Made by a program: the position numbers and the translations under genes
NCBI GenBank assembly: GCA_020446045.1
Contig: JAGRFM010000081.1
Span: 1 to 34,165, forward strand
Source of the DNA: Nitrosomonas sp.
Lineage (GTDB): Bacteria > Pseudomonadota > Gammaproteobacteria > Burkholderiales > Nitrosomonadaceae
Length of the DNA: 34,165 nt
Reading direction: 5' to 3'
Notes under the pieces: generated by a model
The model's database searches: none
The model's input: the letters and a program-made list of their open reading frames with translations, nothing else
Told to the model about the DNA's origin: nothing
Shown: positions 18,877-29,674 of the stretch, one piece after another
Layout: each line of letters opens with the position of its first letter
Position numbering within the stretch: the stretch's first letter is position 1

Positions 18877-20004
18877 ATGACCAAAACGAAACGAATAAAT
18901 AAAGATTCAATGACAAACGGGATAAGAAAGCAGTTAGTAGCATGGATTTTGCCGATATGCTTTCTATCGTATGCAGTGAGTGCAAACGCTGAAGAATTTA
19001 TCATTGATGATTTCCTGTTATCGGATACCAGCAAGGAAAAGCGCGTCGGTGAGGCGTATTACCGTGCCGACCAACAATGGATGGTTTATCAGGCGGAAGT
19101 CGCCGATGAGAATCCTTTTTACCAGATTTATCTGAAAAATCTGAGCAACGATCATATTCACCGGGTTTCACCCGGCATCGGTAAGACGACCTGTTCATGG
19201 CTTCATCCAAAACAGGACAAGGTGTTGTTCTCGTCTACGCATGACGATCCCAATGCCCTAAAAAAAATGACCGATGAACTCGAAGAGCGGAAATCGGGGG
19301 AGCGTAAATCCTACGCCTGGGATTACGACGAGTATTACGATATTTACGAAACCGACCTGGAAGGCAATAACATCAAAAATCTGACGAATGCCATGGGATA
19401 TGATGCCGAAGCATCCTGGTCGCCTGACGGTAAATATATTGCCTTTGCTTCCAATCGGCGCGCTTACACAGAAGAATTGACTGAAGAAGAAGCAGAGCTA
19501 TTCAAAAAAGACCCGTCTTCGATGATTGATATTTATATCATGGACGCCGATGGTTCAAACGTGAAAAGGCTCACGCATACCCGTTCGTATGATGGCGGCC
19601 CGTTCTTCAGCCCGGATGGCAAGCGCATCGTGTGGCGGCGTTTTTCTCCGAATGGGCGTGGAGCAGAAGTGTTTACCATGAATATTGACGGTTCCGATCA
19701 GAAGCAAATTACTAATTTGAACGCATTGTCATGGGCGCCGTTTTATCATCCGTCCAATGAATACATTATTTTCTCGACCAACATCCACGGGCACCGCAAT
19801 TTTGAACTGTATATCGTCGATGTGAATGGCGATAAAGAACCGGTGCGCGTGACCAACAGAGCGGGATTCGACGGCTTGCCGGTATTCACGCCGGATGGTA
19901 AATACCTGACCTGGACCAGTGACCGTGTTCCGACCCGGAAAGGCCACCTGTTTCATGGCAAATGGGACCATAAAAAGGCAATGCAAAGCCTGTCATTGAA
20001 TTAA
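18877..20004 (+). CDS. Periplasmic TolB-like beta-propeller (PD40 repeats)
   Basis: 375 residues. A signal peptide ends at AVSANA|EE. An in-frame ATG at 18910 gives a cleaner signal of normal length. Several PD40/WD40-like blades are visible: ASWSPDGKYIAFASNRR, FFSPDGKRIVWRR, FYHPSNEYIIFSTN and VFTPDGKYLTWTSDR. Such propellers bind peptides, sugars or envelope proteins. TolB itself is larger, with an extra N-terminal domain, so this is not tolB, and no tol/pal genes are near. Some relatives are the propeller half of M28 peptidase proteins, but no peptidase domain is present. A terminator follows. Confidence 0.8.
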   Translation: MTKTKRINKDSMTNGIRKQLVAWILPICFLSYAVSANAEEFIIDDFLLSDTSKEKRVGEAYYRADQQWMVYQAEVADENPFYQIYLKNLSNDHIHRVSPGIGKTTCSWLHPKQDKVLFSSTHDDPNALKKMTDELEERKSGERKSYAWDYDEYYDIYETDLEGNNIKNLTNAMGYDAEASWSPDGKYIAFASNRRAYTEELTEEEAELFKKDPSSMIDIYIMDADGSNVKRLTHTRSYDGGPFFSPDGKRIVWRRFSPNGRGAEVFTMNIDGSDQKQITNLNALSWAPFYHPSNEYIIFSTNIHGHRNFELYIVDVNGDKEPVRVTNRAGFDGLPVFTPDGKYLTWTSDRVPTRKGHLFHGKWDHKKAMQSLSLN

Positions 20005-20021
20005 TGCAGTACTGAAAGCGG

Positions 20022-20057
20022 GAAAACACTCGATAAACACGTTCGGGTGTTTTCTTT
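20022..20057 (+). terminator. Rho-independent terminator after the propeller gene
   Basis: GAAAACACTCG (20022-20032) pairs with CGGGTGTTTTC (20044-20054) with one mismatch over an 11-base loop, followed by a T-rich stretch. It lies 18 bases after the stop codon. Confidence 0.7.
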
Positions 20058-20406
20058 ATGTGTCTTTATTTGTATTAGCTCAAATCTGATCTGGCACCCT
20101 GTTAAATTAATCTTGATACGGTCTGATAGACTGCTATCGGCCAAAACCAGCCGGTCAATTATTTCAAAAATATCCTATAATCTGGCGAAAAAAATATGAG
20201 ATGATCAATACTGTCATAATCTTCATAATTGTATACCCCCCCAATTAGAATGATATAAAGTTAGCAAACCTGATAGTAATAACAACTCGGTTGCGATTTA
20301 TGGCAAAAATATGGAAGATTTACGGAAACTGTATAATTACTTGTTATGTGGCTCAGAAATCACCAGGTTTGCTGGCCTTTAAAGAATTCGACCTTGAGGG
20401 GTTTGT
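20058..20406. other. Intergenic region of about 350 bp, no gene seen
   Basis: AT-rich, with a seven-C run (20236-20242) and no family-like coding frame on either strand. It carries the upstream control region of the secreted protein at 20407. No tRNA, riboswitch or repeat was recognised. Confidence 0.5.
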
Positions 20407-21174
20407 ATGAAAAATCGAACTTCCAAACTGTTTTTTACCATTCTGGTTATATTTACGTTTTTACTACCCGCGAATACTGTCGTAGCCAATGTGACGTTTG
20501 AACTGAAGGTAAAGGAGGTAATGGAAGAGCTCCGCGAATGGTTCCGCTCAGGTTGGAAAGTGTGGACAACAGAACAGAAAAATGATTTGAAGGAGAACAT
20601 ACCAAGATTGGTAACGTACTTTTTGCGCATGTCGACACAACTAGATATCTTGGCAGATCGCTTAGATAACTTGAGCATTGATTTTAGCCTGAGTGGTGAT
20701 CCAGAATACCTTGAGAGATTGAGGAAACAAAGAACGGCATGCGAGAAATATCAAAATCGAGATACTCCAATCAGAGGCGAAGATTCGTTTAATTACGATG
20801 CCTTTAGGCAAAATTGCCAGGTGAGGTATTCAAGGGTTATTGACATGGACGAACGACTAACCCTGATTAGGGACGATATCCAAAAAACTGGGAAGCTCCT
20901 CGGTGAAATTGTTGCGCTTACAAACAAAATCGATGTCCACTGGGCAGTAGAAAATGTCAAACTGTCACAAAGAATTTTCGACACAATAGGCTCGCGCAGC
21001 GTTGCACTTGCCGAACTAGAGCTAATATTCTACAACAGCAATCGAGAACAAACTCTAAGCGCCAGTGACATTTGGGGGTTAGTAGTGCGTTTGAGGGAGA
21101 TTTCTAGCAAGACAAAAACTGTTGCGCTGGAAATGGCTGATGTGGTTCTTAACGCATCTCCGCCCACCGAATGA
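20407..21174 (+). CDS. Unrecognised secreted helical protein
   Basis: 255 residues. An N-terminal signal peptide (KLFFTILVIFTFLLPANTVVA) is followed by a mostly helical, heptad-rich protein. One long charged helix spans about 30-60 (EVMEELREWFRSGWKVWTTE) and others lie around 70-90 and 150-185. There are two cysteines (in TACEKY and QNCQVRY), about 26 residues apart, that could form a disulfide. I do not recognise a family. GAGGGG lies about 7 bases before the ATG. Codon choice looks less GC-biased than that of neighbouring core genes, which could mean recent arrival. It is followed by a convergent gene and preceded by a long non-coding stretch. Confidence 0.7.
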   Translation: MKNRTSKLFFTILVIFTFLLPANTVVANVTFELKVKEVMEELREWFRSGWKVWTTEQKNDLKENIPRLVTYFLRMSTQLDILADRLDNLSIDFSLSGDPEYLERLRKQRTACEKYQNRDTPIRGEDSFNYDAFRQNCQVRYSRVIDMDERLTLIRDDIQKTGKLLGEIVALTNKIDVHWAVENVKLSQRIFDTIGSRSVALAELELIFYNSNREQTLSASDIWGLVVRLREISSKTKTVALEMADVVLNASPPTE

Positions 21175-21233
21175 ATCGACCGCTTCGGGTCGAGAGCCGA
21201 CTGTGCTATTTATCGTGCTTATTGAATGGGAGT

Positions 21234-22301
21234 CTAATCCGAAAAAAAACGTTTTTTCTTTTCCTGCTCACTCATGTAGAGTGTTTCATCGGGCTCCATC
21301 GCATGCCCCCATGCCTGGATTTTTGCCCAGGTTGCAGGAAACTGTTCCAGCCGTTTGAAACGTAGCGCCTGTTTTCTGAATTCATTCTTTTTGTTCTGAT
21401 CGTGCAGAATTTTAAAAAGCATTTGCCAGCCAATTTCAGAACGCTTGTTTTTAGACAGAAACGATTCAAGCAATTTAAAGGCTAATTCCGGTTGTCCTTT
21501 TTCTATAAACGATCGGGCATCGGCAATGGCTGAATTTAATGAATTTTTGGCAGTTTGTTTATATTCATTCTGCCGGATCACAATGGTGGCGTCATCTTCC
21601 GAGTCTATACCCTTGGCAGCCTTTTTGAGAGCGGTTAGTTTCTGAAGAGCTGTTGTGGATTTGTTATCGCCTTGATCTTTTTCTATGGGTTCATCGATTT
21701 CTGATAGGTCTAAATCATCAAATTCACTATCGGCTTTTTCACGCTTTCTACGATATATTATCAATGCCAGTAACAAAAAGAGAATGGCCAGTCCGCCCAT
21801 AGCCAAGATTCCGTAATCACCTGACAGGATAGACGATAGAAAATCATGTTCCTGGTGATAGCCGGTTTCGTCCTCAATCACGTTAACCTGGGCCGGTTGT
21901 ATGGGCTGTGGTGCGGGTTGAATAGGTTGAACAGGCTCAGCTTGAGCGGGTACAGGTGCAGTGACTGCGCTTGTCTGCAATGCGGGTTCATTGGCGGATT
22001 GATCGGTATGGATTACGGTGCTTTGCTCAATGCTTGATTTTACCGCCAGGTATTTTTTTTCCAGACGGGCAATACGTTCATCGAGTGCGGCCATGGCCTG
22101 AGCTTCTTGTTCAAAGCTGCGTTCCAAAGCAGTGAGATGTTGCAACAGTTGTTGCACCGTCGCATGATCACCCAGTGGCGGTAATTTTGAAGGCACCGTA
22201 TCGGAAGATACGGTGCCGGAGAATGAAAACAAAACAAAAAAAATCAGAAAAACTTGTTTTGTCAAATGGATTGTCGTTGCTGAAAATTGTTTTGCAAGCA
22301 T
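21234..22301 (-). CDS. FimV-like membrane protein with TPR-type tail
   Basis: 355 residues. An N-terminal hydrophobic segment (VFLIFFVLFSFSG, about 18-30) is followed by a coiled coil (about 46-90, LERSFEQEAQAMAALDERIARLEKK), a Pro/Gln-rich stretch (about 115-140, QPIQPAPQPIQP), a transmembrane helix (about 165-183) and then a basic stop signal RRKRE. An acidic linker leads to a helical tail (about 255-335, ARSFIEKGQPELAFKLLESFLSK) resembling the TPR-like C-terminus of FimV/FimV-like proteins. FimV proteins organise pole-localised machinery such as type IV pili. LysM is not visible, so this is not a complete FimV. The role is inference. The DUF4124 gene lies just upstream on the same strand, 27 bases away. 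Confidence 0.65.
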   Translation of the reverse strand: MLAKQFSATTIHLTKQVFLIFFVLFSFSGTVSSDTVPSKLPPLGDHATVQQLLQHLTALERSFEQEAQAMAALDERIARLEKKYLAVKSSIEQSTVIHTDQSANEPALQTSAVTAPVPAQAEPVQPIQPAPQPIQPAQVNVIEDETGYHQEHDFLSSILSGDYGILAMGGLAILFLLLALIIYRRKREKADSEFDDLDLSEIDEPIEKDQGDNKSTTALQKLTALKKAAKGIDSEDDATIVIRQNEYKQTAKNSLNSAIADARSFIEKGQPELAFKLLESFLSKNKRSEIGWQMLFKILHDQNKKNEFRKQALRFKRLEQFPATWAKIQAWGHAMEPDETLYMSEQEKKKRFFSD

Positions 22302-22328
22302 TAGTGCAGTATAAATTGCTCAAATTGG

Positions 22329-22796
22329 TTATGTACAATATTCTGCAATTGCCTCGTTTGCCTCTTTGATTTTTTGATCTCGTACATTATCGTCCACATA
22401 GGACAAACCACCTTGCCCATCCGGCATCCGTAAACGCGGTGACTCTAAAAATACCCTTAATCGGCTTTGCGCGTCAACACATTTCTGCTTGTTTTCTGCA
22501 ACTTTTGCTTTTTTCTCGGCTTCTTTTTCCATTCGTTCCTGACGGCGTTGATCGTAATCGGCTCTTTCGTCAGCAAGCGTTCTCGGTTTGTTTGCATCTT
22601 CTTCTTCGTCATCTGAAAGAGAAACCGCTGCCAGCGCAGAATGTATTCTTAAGCGTTGCTCTTTTTGCACTTTGGCAGAGAGTGGTGGCTGATCCGAATA
22701 CTGCGTTTTACCGTTTTCATCAATCCATTTGTAAATCTGTGCCTGTGCAGGTATGCACAAAAACATGAATGAAGCCAGGAATACCAAATAACGCAT
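22329..22796 (-). CDS. DUF4124-domain periplasmic protein
   Basis: 155 residues from ATG 22796, which has GGAG 6 bases upstream; an in-frame alternative start at 22844 would extend it by 16 residues without reason. The signal peptide ends at IPAQA|QIYKW. The DUF4124 motif IYKWIDENGKTQYSDQPP is at about 21-40. A charged, coiled-coil C-terminal region follows (about 75-110, RADYDQRRQERMEKEAEKK). DUF4124 proteins are common and functionally unassigned in beta- and gammaproteobacteria. It is probably co-transcribed with the FimV-like gene downstream. Confidence 0.85.
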   Translation of the reverse strand: MRYLVFLASFMFLCIPAQAQIYKWIDENGKTQYSDQPPLSAKVQKEQRLRIHSALAAVSLSDDEEEDANKPRTLADERADYDQRRQERMEKEAEKKAKVAENKQKCVDAQSRLRVFLESPRLRMPDGQGGLSYVDDNVRDQKIKEANEAIAEYCT

Positions 22797-22956
22797 TTTT
22801 TTCTCCAAAAACAATACTATTAAAACTGCAAAAATAAAAAACATCAGTATTACTTACGGTTAAAACAAAAACAAAATAAGCTTTTAAAGGGTAAAAAAGA
22901 GTGGCGTTGATGGTTAAACACTCGCGAATTACTGCAAAAAAAACATAGGATTTGGA

Positions 22957-22962
22957 TATAAT
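22957..22962 (+). promoter_or_regulatory. Possible -10 box for guaB
   Basis: TATAAT 28 bases before the guaB ATG, preceded by GG. No good -35 box is seen at the right distance. Confidence 0.35.
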
Positions 22963-22981
22963 ACCGCTTTGCAAAGAATAG

Positions 22982-24454
<1,473 letters not shown>

Positions 24455-24465
24455 AACCCAATTCC

Positions 24466-26028
24466 ATGCATCAGAAAATCCTAATCCTGGACTTCGGCTC
24501 CCAGTATACACAGCTTATTGCCCGGCGAGTCCGTGAAGCGCATGTTTACTGTGAATTGCATCCCTACGATGTAACCTCAGAATTTATCCAAAACTTTGCG
24601 CCTGAGGGTATTATTCTGTCCGGCGGCCCGGCATCCGTGACCGAAATGGAAACGCCACGTGCTCCGCAGATTGTGTTTGAACTCGGTGTTCCGGTGCTTG
24701 GTATCTGTTATGGCATGCAGACCATGGCGGCGCAACTCGGTGGGCGTGTTGAAAATGCACTGGTACGTGAATTCGGTTATGCGGAAATCCTTCCGAGTGG
24801 AAAGGGCGCGCTATTCAGCGGCATTCAGGATCGTACTGATTCGCATGGCAACTCCATATTGGAAGTCTGGATGAGCCATGGCGATAAAGTTGAATCAGTC
24901 CCGGATGGTTTTGAGGTTATGGCATCCAACGCAGCCGCACCGATTGCGGCCATGGCTGACGATAAACGCCGGTTTTGCGGCATACAGTTCCATCCCGAGG
25001 TTACGCATACGCCACAGGGGAAAGCCATCATTGACCGTTTTGTCCATGAAATATGCAATCTCGGTCATGACTGGAATATGCCTGACTATATTGAGGAAGC
25101 CACCGCGAAAATCCGTTCTGCAGTGGGTAGCGACCAGGTGATCCTCGGTTTATCGGGAGGTGTGGATTCATCTGTCGCAGCCGCTTTGATCCATCGGGCC
25201 ATTGGTGATCAATTGACATGCGTTTTTGTCGATAATGGCTTGTTGCGCGCCAATGAAGCCAAGCAGGTGATGGGTACCTTTGCCAATCATTTGTCGGTGA
25301 AAGTTATTCATGTGGACGCCAGCCGAAATTTCTACAATCAATTGAAAGGGGTTACTGACCCCGAGAATAAACGACGTATTATTGGCCGGGAGTTTGTTGA
25401 AGTATTCCAGGCTGAATCGGCCAAAATAACCGATGCAAAATGGCTCGCGCAGGGCACTATTTACCCGGATGTCATTGAATCGGCAGGCGCCAAAACAAAA
25501 AAGGCCAATACTATCAAGTCGCATCACAATGTCGGCGGCCTTCCGGAAACTCTCCATTTAAAACTGCTTGAACCGTTACGCGAATTGTTCAAGGACGAGG
25601 TTCGCGAACTCGGTCTCGCGCTCGGCTTGCCGCGTGAAATGATCTTCCGTCATCCATTCCCCGGACCTGGACTGGGCGTGCGTATTCTGGGCGAAGTGAA
25701 ATACGAATACGCCGAATTGCTCAGACAGGCGGATAGAATCTTTATCGAGGAATTGCAAAATTCAGGCTGGTATGAAAAAACCTCGCAAGCCTTTGCCGTT
25801 TTTATTCCGGTCAAATCGGTCGGTGTCATGGGTGACGGACGAACCTACGAATATGTTGTCGCCTTGCGGGCAGTCCAGACGCAGGATTTTATGACGGCGA
25901 ACTGGGCTGAACTGCCGTATGCATTGCTGGGCAAAGTATCGAACCGAATCATCAATGAGATACGCGGTATAAACCGGGTCGTCTACGATATTTCAGGAAA
26001 ACCGCCGGCGACGATTGAATGGGAATAA
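24466..26028 (+). CDS. guaA: GMP synthase (glutamine-hydrolysing)
   Basis: 520 residues. It converts XMP to GMP using glutamine and ATP. The class I amidotransferase domain (about 1-200) has the triad C81 (GICYGMQ), H176 and E178 (FHPEV). The ATP pyrophosphatase domain has SGGVDSS at 230-236, and the C-terminal dimerisation domain ends in [17 protein letters not shown]. The gene lies 11 bases after guaB, the standard operon arrangement. The ribosome site is poor (TTCC before ATG), so coupling to guaB is likely. Confidence 0.97.
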   Translation: MHQKILILDFGSQYTQLIARRVREAHVYCELHPYDVTSEFIQNFAPEGIILSGGPASVTEMETPRAPQIVFELGVPVLGICYGMQTMAAQLGGRVENALVREFGYAEILPSGKGALFSGIQDRTDSHGNSILEVWMSHGDKVESVPDGFEVMASNAAAPIAAMADDKRRFCGIQFHPEVTHTPQGKAIIDRFVHEICNLGHDWNMPDYIEEATAKIRSAVGSDQVILGLSGGVDSSVAAALIHRAIGDQLTCVFVDNGLLRANEAKQVMGTFANHLSVKVIHVDASRNFYNQLKGVTDPENKRRIIGREFVEVFQAESAKITDAKWLAQGTIYPDVIESAGAKTKKANTIKSHHNVGGLPETLHLKLLEPLRELFKDEVRELGLALGLPREMIFRHPFPGPGLGVRILGEVKYEYAELLRQADRIFIEELQNSGWYEKTSQAFAVFIPVKSVGVMGDGRTYEYVVALRAVQTQDFMTANWAELPYALLGKVSNRIINEIRGINRVVYDISGKPPATIEWE

Positions 26029-26065
26029 TTTTTGCGCTTTTTTAACAGCGAGCGTCAAAACGTTA

Positions 26066-28711
26066 TCACCTATTCACATACAACCATCCTCTCCTGATCA
26101 TCCATTTTTCGATTTCAACCACGAAGAACACAATGGAGGCCAATAGTACGCAAATGCCCAGATCGTAAATCGGTAATGGGTCGGTTTTAAAAATGGTGTT
26201 GAATGCTGGCACATAGATTACCATCAGCTGCAACACGACGGTCAGCAATACCGCACCGAGCAATTGCGGGTTACTGAAAAGACCGATCCGGAACAATGAA
26301 TCGCGTTCCGAACGGATGGCCATCACATGGAATAACTGCGCGAAGGTCAGTGTCGTAAACACGGCAGTCTGCCAGTAATCAACGCCGCGAGCCAGCATCC
26401 AGGCTTGTGCACCGATTGAAATGACGCCGATCAGGATACCCACAAACACGATATGCTGCCACATGCCATGGGCAAAAATATTTTCCTCGGGCGGGCGTGG
26501 GCCGCGTTGCATCACTTTACGTTCGGCGGGTTCGGATGCCAATGCCAGACCCGGAAGGCCGTCGGTAACCAGATTAATCCATAAAATGTGGATCGGCAGC
26601 AACGGCAACGGCATGCCCATCAGCATTGCCAGCACCAATGTCCAGATCTCGCCGGAATTGCTGGTCATGGTGTATTTGATGAATTTGCGGATATCGTCAA
26701 ATATACGCCGCCCTTCTTTTACCGCCGCAACAATGGTGGCAAAGTTGTCGTCGAGCAACACCATATCCGCAGCCTCGCGTGCAACATCTGTGCCTTTTTT
26801 TCCCATCGCGACACCGATGCCGGCGCGCTTTAATGCCGGTGCGTCATTGACGCCATCACCCGTCATGGCAACAAACTCACCTTGATCCTGCAGCGCTTTG
26901 ACAATACGGATTTTCTGTTTTGGATCCACGCGTGCGTAAACGCGAATATCACGTACCTGGCTGGCCAGTTCGGTATCGGAAAGCTTTTCCAATTCCTGTC
27001 CGGTAATCACGCGATCCTGTTTGTCCGCGATACCGAGCCGGATGGCTATACTCCCGGCCGTTTCAGGATGATCGCCGGTGATCATGACCGGAACGATACC
27101 CGCCGCACGGCAATCGGCAACTGCCTGCAGAACTTCTTCCCGGGGTGGGTCCATCATGCCGATCAATCCTAAAAACGTCAGATCGGATTCAATGGATGAA
27201 GATGTACAATTCTCTGGAATGGACTTGAATTCCCGCGTTGCGATTGCCAGTACCCGGTAACCCTCAGCAGCCAATTCTTTTGCTTGTTGCAAAACGGTTT
27301 TTTGTTCCCAATCTTGCACGCCCTGTCGCGTCAATTGGTTTTTACACATGGCAAGTATCACTTCGGGCGCACCTTTGGTGAAGCTGATTACAACCGAATG
27401 ATCCTGATGCAACGTCGTCATGCATTTGCGCTGCTCGTCAAATGGTAACTCGGCGACCTGCGGTAGTTGATGCGCCAATGCAGATTTAATATGCCCCGCT
27501 TTTTTTGCAGCCAGCAACAATGCTACTTCGGTTGGGTCCCCCGTTGGAACTGTTTCGTCCCTATTAGCCGGTTGATCTGCGACGGTATTGTTGAGCGCCA
27601 TAGCCTGTCCCAGCCGCTGCCAAAGCATAACCTCATTTTCCTTATCAGGTATTTCATACAACCTGCGTTCATCTGCAAAATACGCTTCCACATGCATTTG
27701 GTTTTGCGTCAGCGTACCCGTTTTGTCCGAGCAGATATAAGTGACTGAACCCAATGTTTCCACTGCCGGCAGCCTGCGTACCAGCGCATTGCGGCGGCTC
27801 AGTTTGCGTGCACCCAACGCAAGTGAAATTGTTACGACAGCGGGAAGTGCTTCTGGAATCGCTGCGACGGCGAGACTGACCGCAGTCAAAAACATTAACA
27901 ATACCGGTTGGTGCTGTAACAGGCCGATAATAAAAATAAGCGTACAAATAACCAGAATGGCCAAAGCCAGCTGCTTTCCGAACCGGGTCAGGCGAATCTG
28001 TAACGGTGTTCTGGCGCTTACTTCTTCCTGAAGCAATTCGGCAATATTACCTATTTCGCTATTCATGCCGGTTGCCACAACAATGCCTTTGCCATGTCCG
28101 CGTGTGACCATGGTACCGTTAAATGCCATGTTACGGCGATCACCAAGGGGTAGCCCGGTGTCGCTTATTACCTCAATAGATTTTGATGCTGCATGCGATT
28201 CACCGGTTAGTGCCGACTCGTTGATTTGCAACTGAACGCTTTCATATAACCGCAAATCAGCCGGAACAATATTTCCCGCTTCCAGTAATACCAGATCGCC
28301 CGGCACTAAACTGGTTGCAGGAATCGATACTGTTTCGCCATCGCGGATGACTGTCGCTTCAGGCGCCGCCATCTTTTGGAGCGCAGCGATGGCGCGCTGC
28401 GCACGGTACTCCTGAATGGTGCCGATAACCGCATTCAGTATGACAATGACGACTATCGCAATGGCATCGCGCAATTCTCCAACCACACCTGACACAATCG
28501 CTGCGGCAAGCAGCACCAGGATCATGAAATCGGTAATTTGCGCAGCAAAAATACGAAAAACGGTGCGTTGCCCGCCCTGTCTGATTTGATTGAGGCCATA
28601 GCGTTCAAGGCGAGCTTCAACTTCTGTTGAACTAAGGCCAGTTGTTAAATCACCACTAAGATCTCGAACCGCCTTTTCTATGGTCGAACTGTACCAGGCT
28701 TCTTTTTGCAT
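26066..28711 (-). CDS. P2A-type (SERCA-like) cation-transporting ATPase
   Basis: 881 residues, ten-helix P-type ATPase. It has TGES (169-172), phosphorylated D329 in CSDKTGTLT, TGDHPET and TGDGVNDAPA. Ion-site residues match the SERCA Ca2+ sites: E287 in PEALP (SERCA PEGLP), N685 and E688 in NSGE, and N713, T716 and D717 in NLVTDGLP, with the same spacing. Ca2+ efflux is therefore the leading prediction, although some bacterial relatives carry Mn2+ or have broader specificity. It converges with guaA. The start at ATG 28711 fits the cation-ATPase N-terminal domain (WYSSTIEKAVRDL). The upstream region is rich in palindromes. Confidence 0.9.
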   Translation of the reverse strand: MQKEAWYSSTIEKAVRDLSGDLTTGLSSTEVEARLERYGLNQIRQGGQRTVFRIFAAQITDFMILVLLAAAIVSGVVGELRDAIAIVVIVILNAVIGTIQEYRAQRAIAALQKMAAPEATVIRDGETVSIPATSLVPGDLVLLEAGNIVPADLRLYESVQLQINESALTGESHAASKSIEVISDTGLPLGDRRNMAFNGTMVTRGHGKGIVVATGMNSEIGNIAELLQEEVSARTPLQIRLTRFGKQLALAILVICTLIFIIGLLQHQPVLLMFLTAVSLAVAAIPEALPAVVTISLALGARKLSRRNALVRRLPAVETLGSVTYICSDKTGTLTQNQMHVEAYFADERRLYEIPDKENEVMLWQRLGQAMALNNTVADQPANRDETVPTGDPTEVALLLAAKKAGHIKSALAHQLPQVAELPFDEQRKCMTTLHQDHSVVISFTKGAPEVILAMCKNQLTRQGVQDWEQKTVLQQAKELAAEGYRVLAIATREFKSIPENCTSSSIESDLTFLGLIGMMDPPREEVLQAVADCRAAGIVPVMITGDHPETAGSIAIRLGIADKQDRVITGQELEKLSDTELASQVRDIRVYARVDPKQKIRIVKALQDQGEFVAMTGDGVNDAPALKRAGIGVAMGKKGTDVAREAADMVLLDDNFATIVAAVKEGRRIFDDIRKFIKYTMTSNSGEIWTLVLAMLMGMPLPLLPIHILWINLVTDGLPGLALASEPAERKVMQRGPRPPEENIFAHGMWQHIVFVGILIGVISIGAQAWMLARGVDYWQTAVFTTLTFAQLFHVMAIRSERDSLFRIGLFSNPQLLGAVLLTVVLQLMVIYVPAFNTIFKTDPLPIYDLGICVLLASIVFFVVEIEKWMIRRGWLYVNR

Positions 28712-28773
28712 GTTATTGGTATTCTATCCATATGATATTGCCGGGTTCAGTGTGAATTTGTCAGTGTACATGA

Positions 28774-28787
28774 CAAGGCGTGCCTTG
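28774..28787. repeat. 14-bp palindrome (CAAGGC-gt-GCCTTG)
   Basis: Inverted repeat in the divergent region between the P-type ATPase and the small gene at 28958. It may be a regulator site or a transcript hairpin. Confidence 0.35.
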
Positions 28788-28807
28788 CAGGAAATAGTCA
28801 TTCAATT

Positions 28808-28829
28808 GCTAAAGTACCGGTACTTTAGC
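28808..28829. promoter_or_regulatory. Perfect 22-bp palindrome, possible operator
   Basis: The half-site GCTAAAGTACC is followed directly by its exact reverse complement, with no loop. A loop-free perfect dyad is more like a dimeric regulator site than a terminator. It lies 97 bases upstream of the ATPase start and 129 bases before the ATG at 28958. Confidence 0.5.
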
Positions 28830-28860
28830 GGCTGTAGAAATTCATTGAAATCTTTCGTTG

Positions 28861-28921
28861 TAATCACCCAAAACAAACAAGATAAGCTAAAATTCATGCT
28901 GTCCTACAGTTTGGGTGATTA
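28861..28921. promoter_or_regulatory. Paired 12-bp inverted sites (TAATCACCCAAA / TTTGGGTGATTA)
   Basis: Exact inverted arms at 28861-28872 and 28910-28921, 37 bases apart, just before the gene at 28958. They could be two sites for a looping regulator or a large stem in a leader transcript. Confidence 0.45.
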
Positions 28922-28957
28922 ACAGTTAAATAATATTTTGTATCAAAACAAAACACA

Positions 28958-29260
28958 ATGACAGATTTAAAATACGCCGGCATTGAGAAAGACGAAAACA
29001 ACGGCTTAACGCATCTGGGCCGTATCGTCCGGGATGCCTGGGTGTTCGGGATTCTGCCTGAAACGGAAACCTGTGCAGGATGGAATCATGCGCAGATGCA
29101 AAATTTATACGAAAAAGTATATGCGGCATGGGAGCCTTATGCACATCTGCCCAGCCGTTTGCCGGAAGCATTGCAACAACGTCACGCTCAGATTTATAGT
29201 CAGGCGATATCATCCGCAAAAGCAAAAGGCTGGGATCCCGAACTGAAAGATGACGATTGA
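28958..29260 (+). CDS. Small unrecognised soluble protein
   Basis: 100 residues, no signal or membrane segment. It is acidic overall and rich in Trp, Tyr and His (DAWVFGILPETETCAGW, YEKVYAAWEPYAHLP). The length and regular composition make it look like a genuine cytoplasmic protein, but I do not recognise a domain. It is preceded by a region with several palindromes, so it may be regulated. Its stop codon abuts the stop of the convergent gene at 29261 (TGA immediately followed by TCA on the same strand). No clear ribosome site precedes the ATG. Confidence 0.65.
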   Translation: MTDLKYAGIEKDENNGLTHLGRIVRDAWVFGILPETETCAGWNHAQMQNLYEKVYAAWEPYAHLPSRLPEALQQRHAQIYSQAISSAKAKGWDPELKDDD

Positions 29261-29674
29261 TCAGCGTTTGTTATTTGATCGCCGGAACGGGATAATATGC
29301 GTCGTACTTTTGATCGGTGTTTTATCCGCTAATGCACGTAACGCCAGTGGAAATTCGCTTTGTAGCCGGGTCATGATTGTTTCAGAATTGTCCCGATAAT
29401 AGACTGCTTCGTAGGTAACCGGTTGATCAAGCGCCTCTCGATCATGCCGTTTGAAATTCTGCCAGGCGATATCGACCCAGCATTTGCGTTCGCCATCGAT
29501 AAAAACAAACTCTTCCGTATCGATAATCGCCATATACTGCATGCTGCGGATGGGAACAAACAATGGCTGACCTTCGCAGCGCGCCAGCTGCGTGATAGCC
29601 AGATTATAAATACTTGCCGGTAACTGCCGCGAATTCCGGCTTATTTCCTCATCACGGTAACAGGTGATTTCCAT
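29261..29674 (-). CDS. Unrecognised soluble protein, possibly a regulatory or binding protein
   Basis: 137 residues, no signal peptide. The central part (about 45-90) alternates short strands (MQYMAIIDTEEFVFIDGERKC, a beta-hairpin look) with charged turns; the end is basic (IIPFRRSNNKR). I cannot assign a family. It ends exactly where the gene at 28958 ends, from the opposite strand, and it is transcribed divergently from the NRAMP-like transporter (132 bases between starts). An ATG with modest upstream purines begins the frame. The frame is uninterrupted and its composition fits a real gene. Confidence 0.6.
   Translation of the reverse strand: MEITCYRDEEISRNSRQLPASIYNLAITQLARCEGQPLFVPIRSMQYMAIIDTEEFVFIDGERKCWVDIAWQNFKRHDREALDQPVTYEAVYYRDNSETIMTRLQSEFPLALRALADKTPIKSTTHIIPFRRSNNKR

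Noticed and set aside
20236-20242. Run of seven C as a phase-variable tract
   Set aside because: It lies in non-coding DNA far from any promoter element that I can place.
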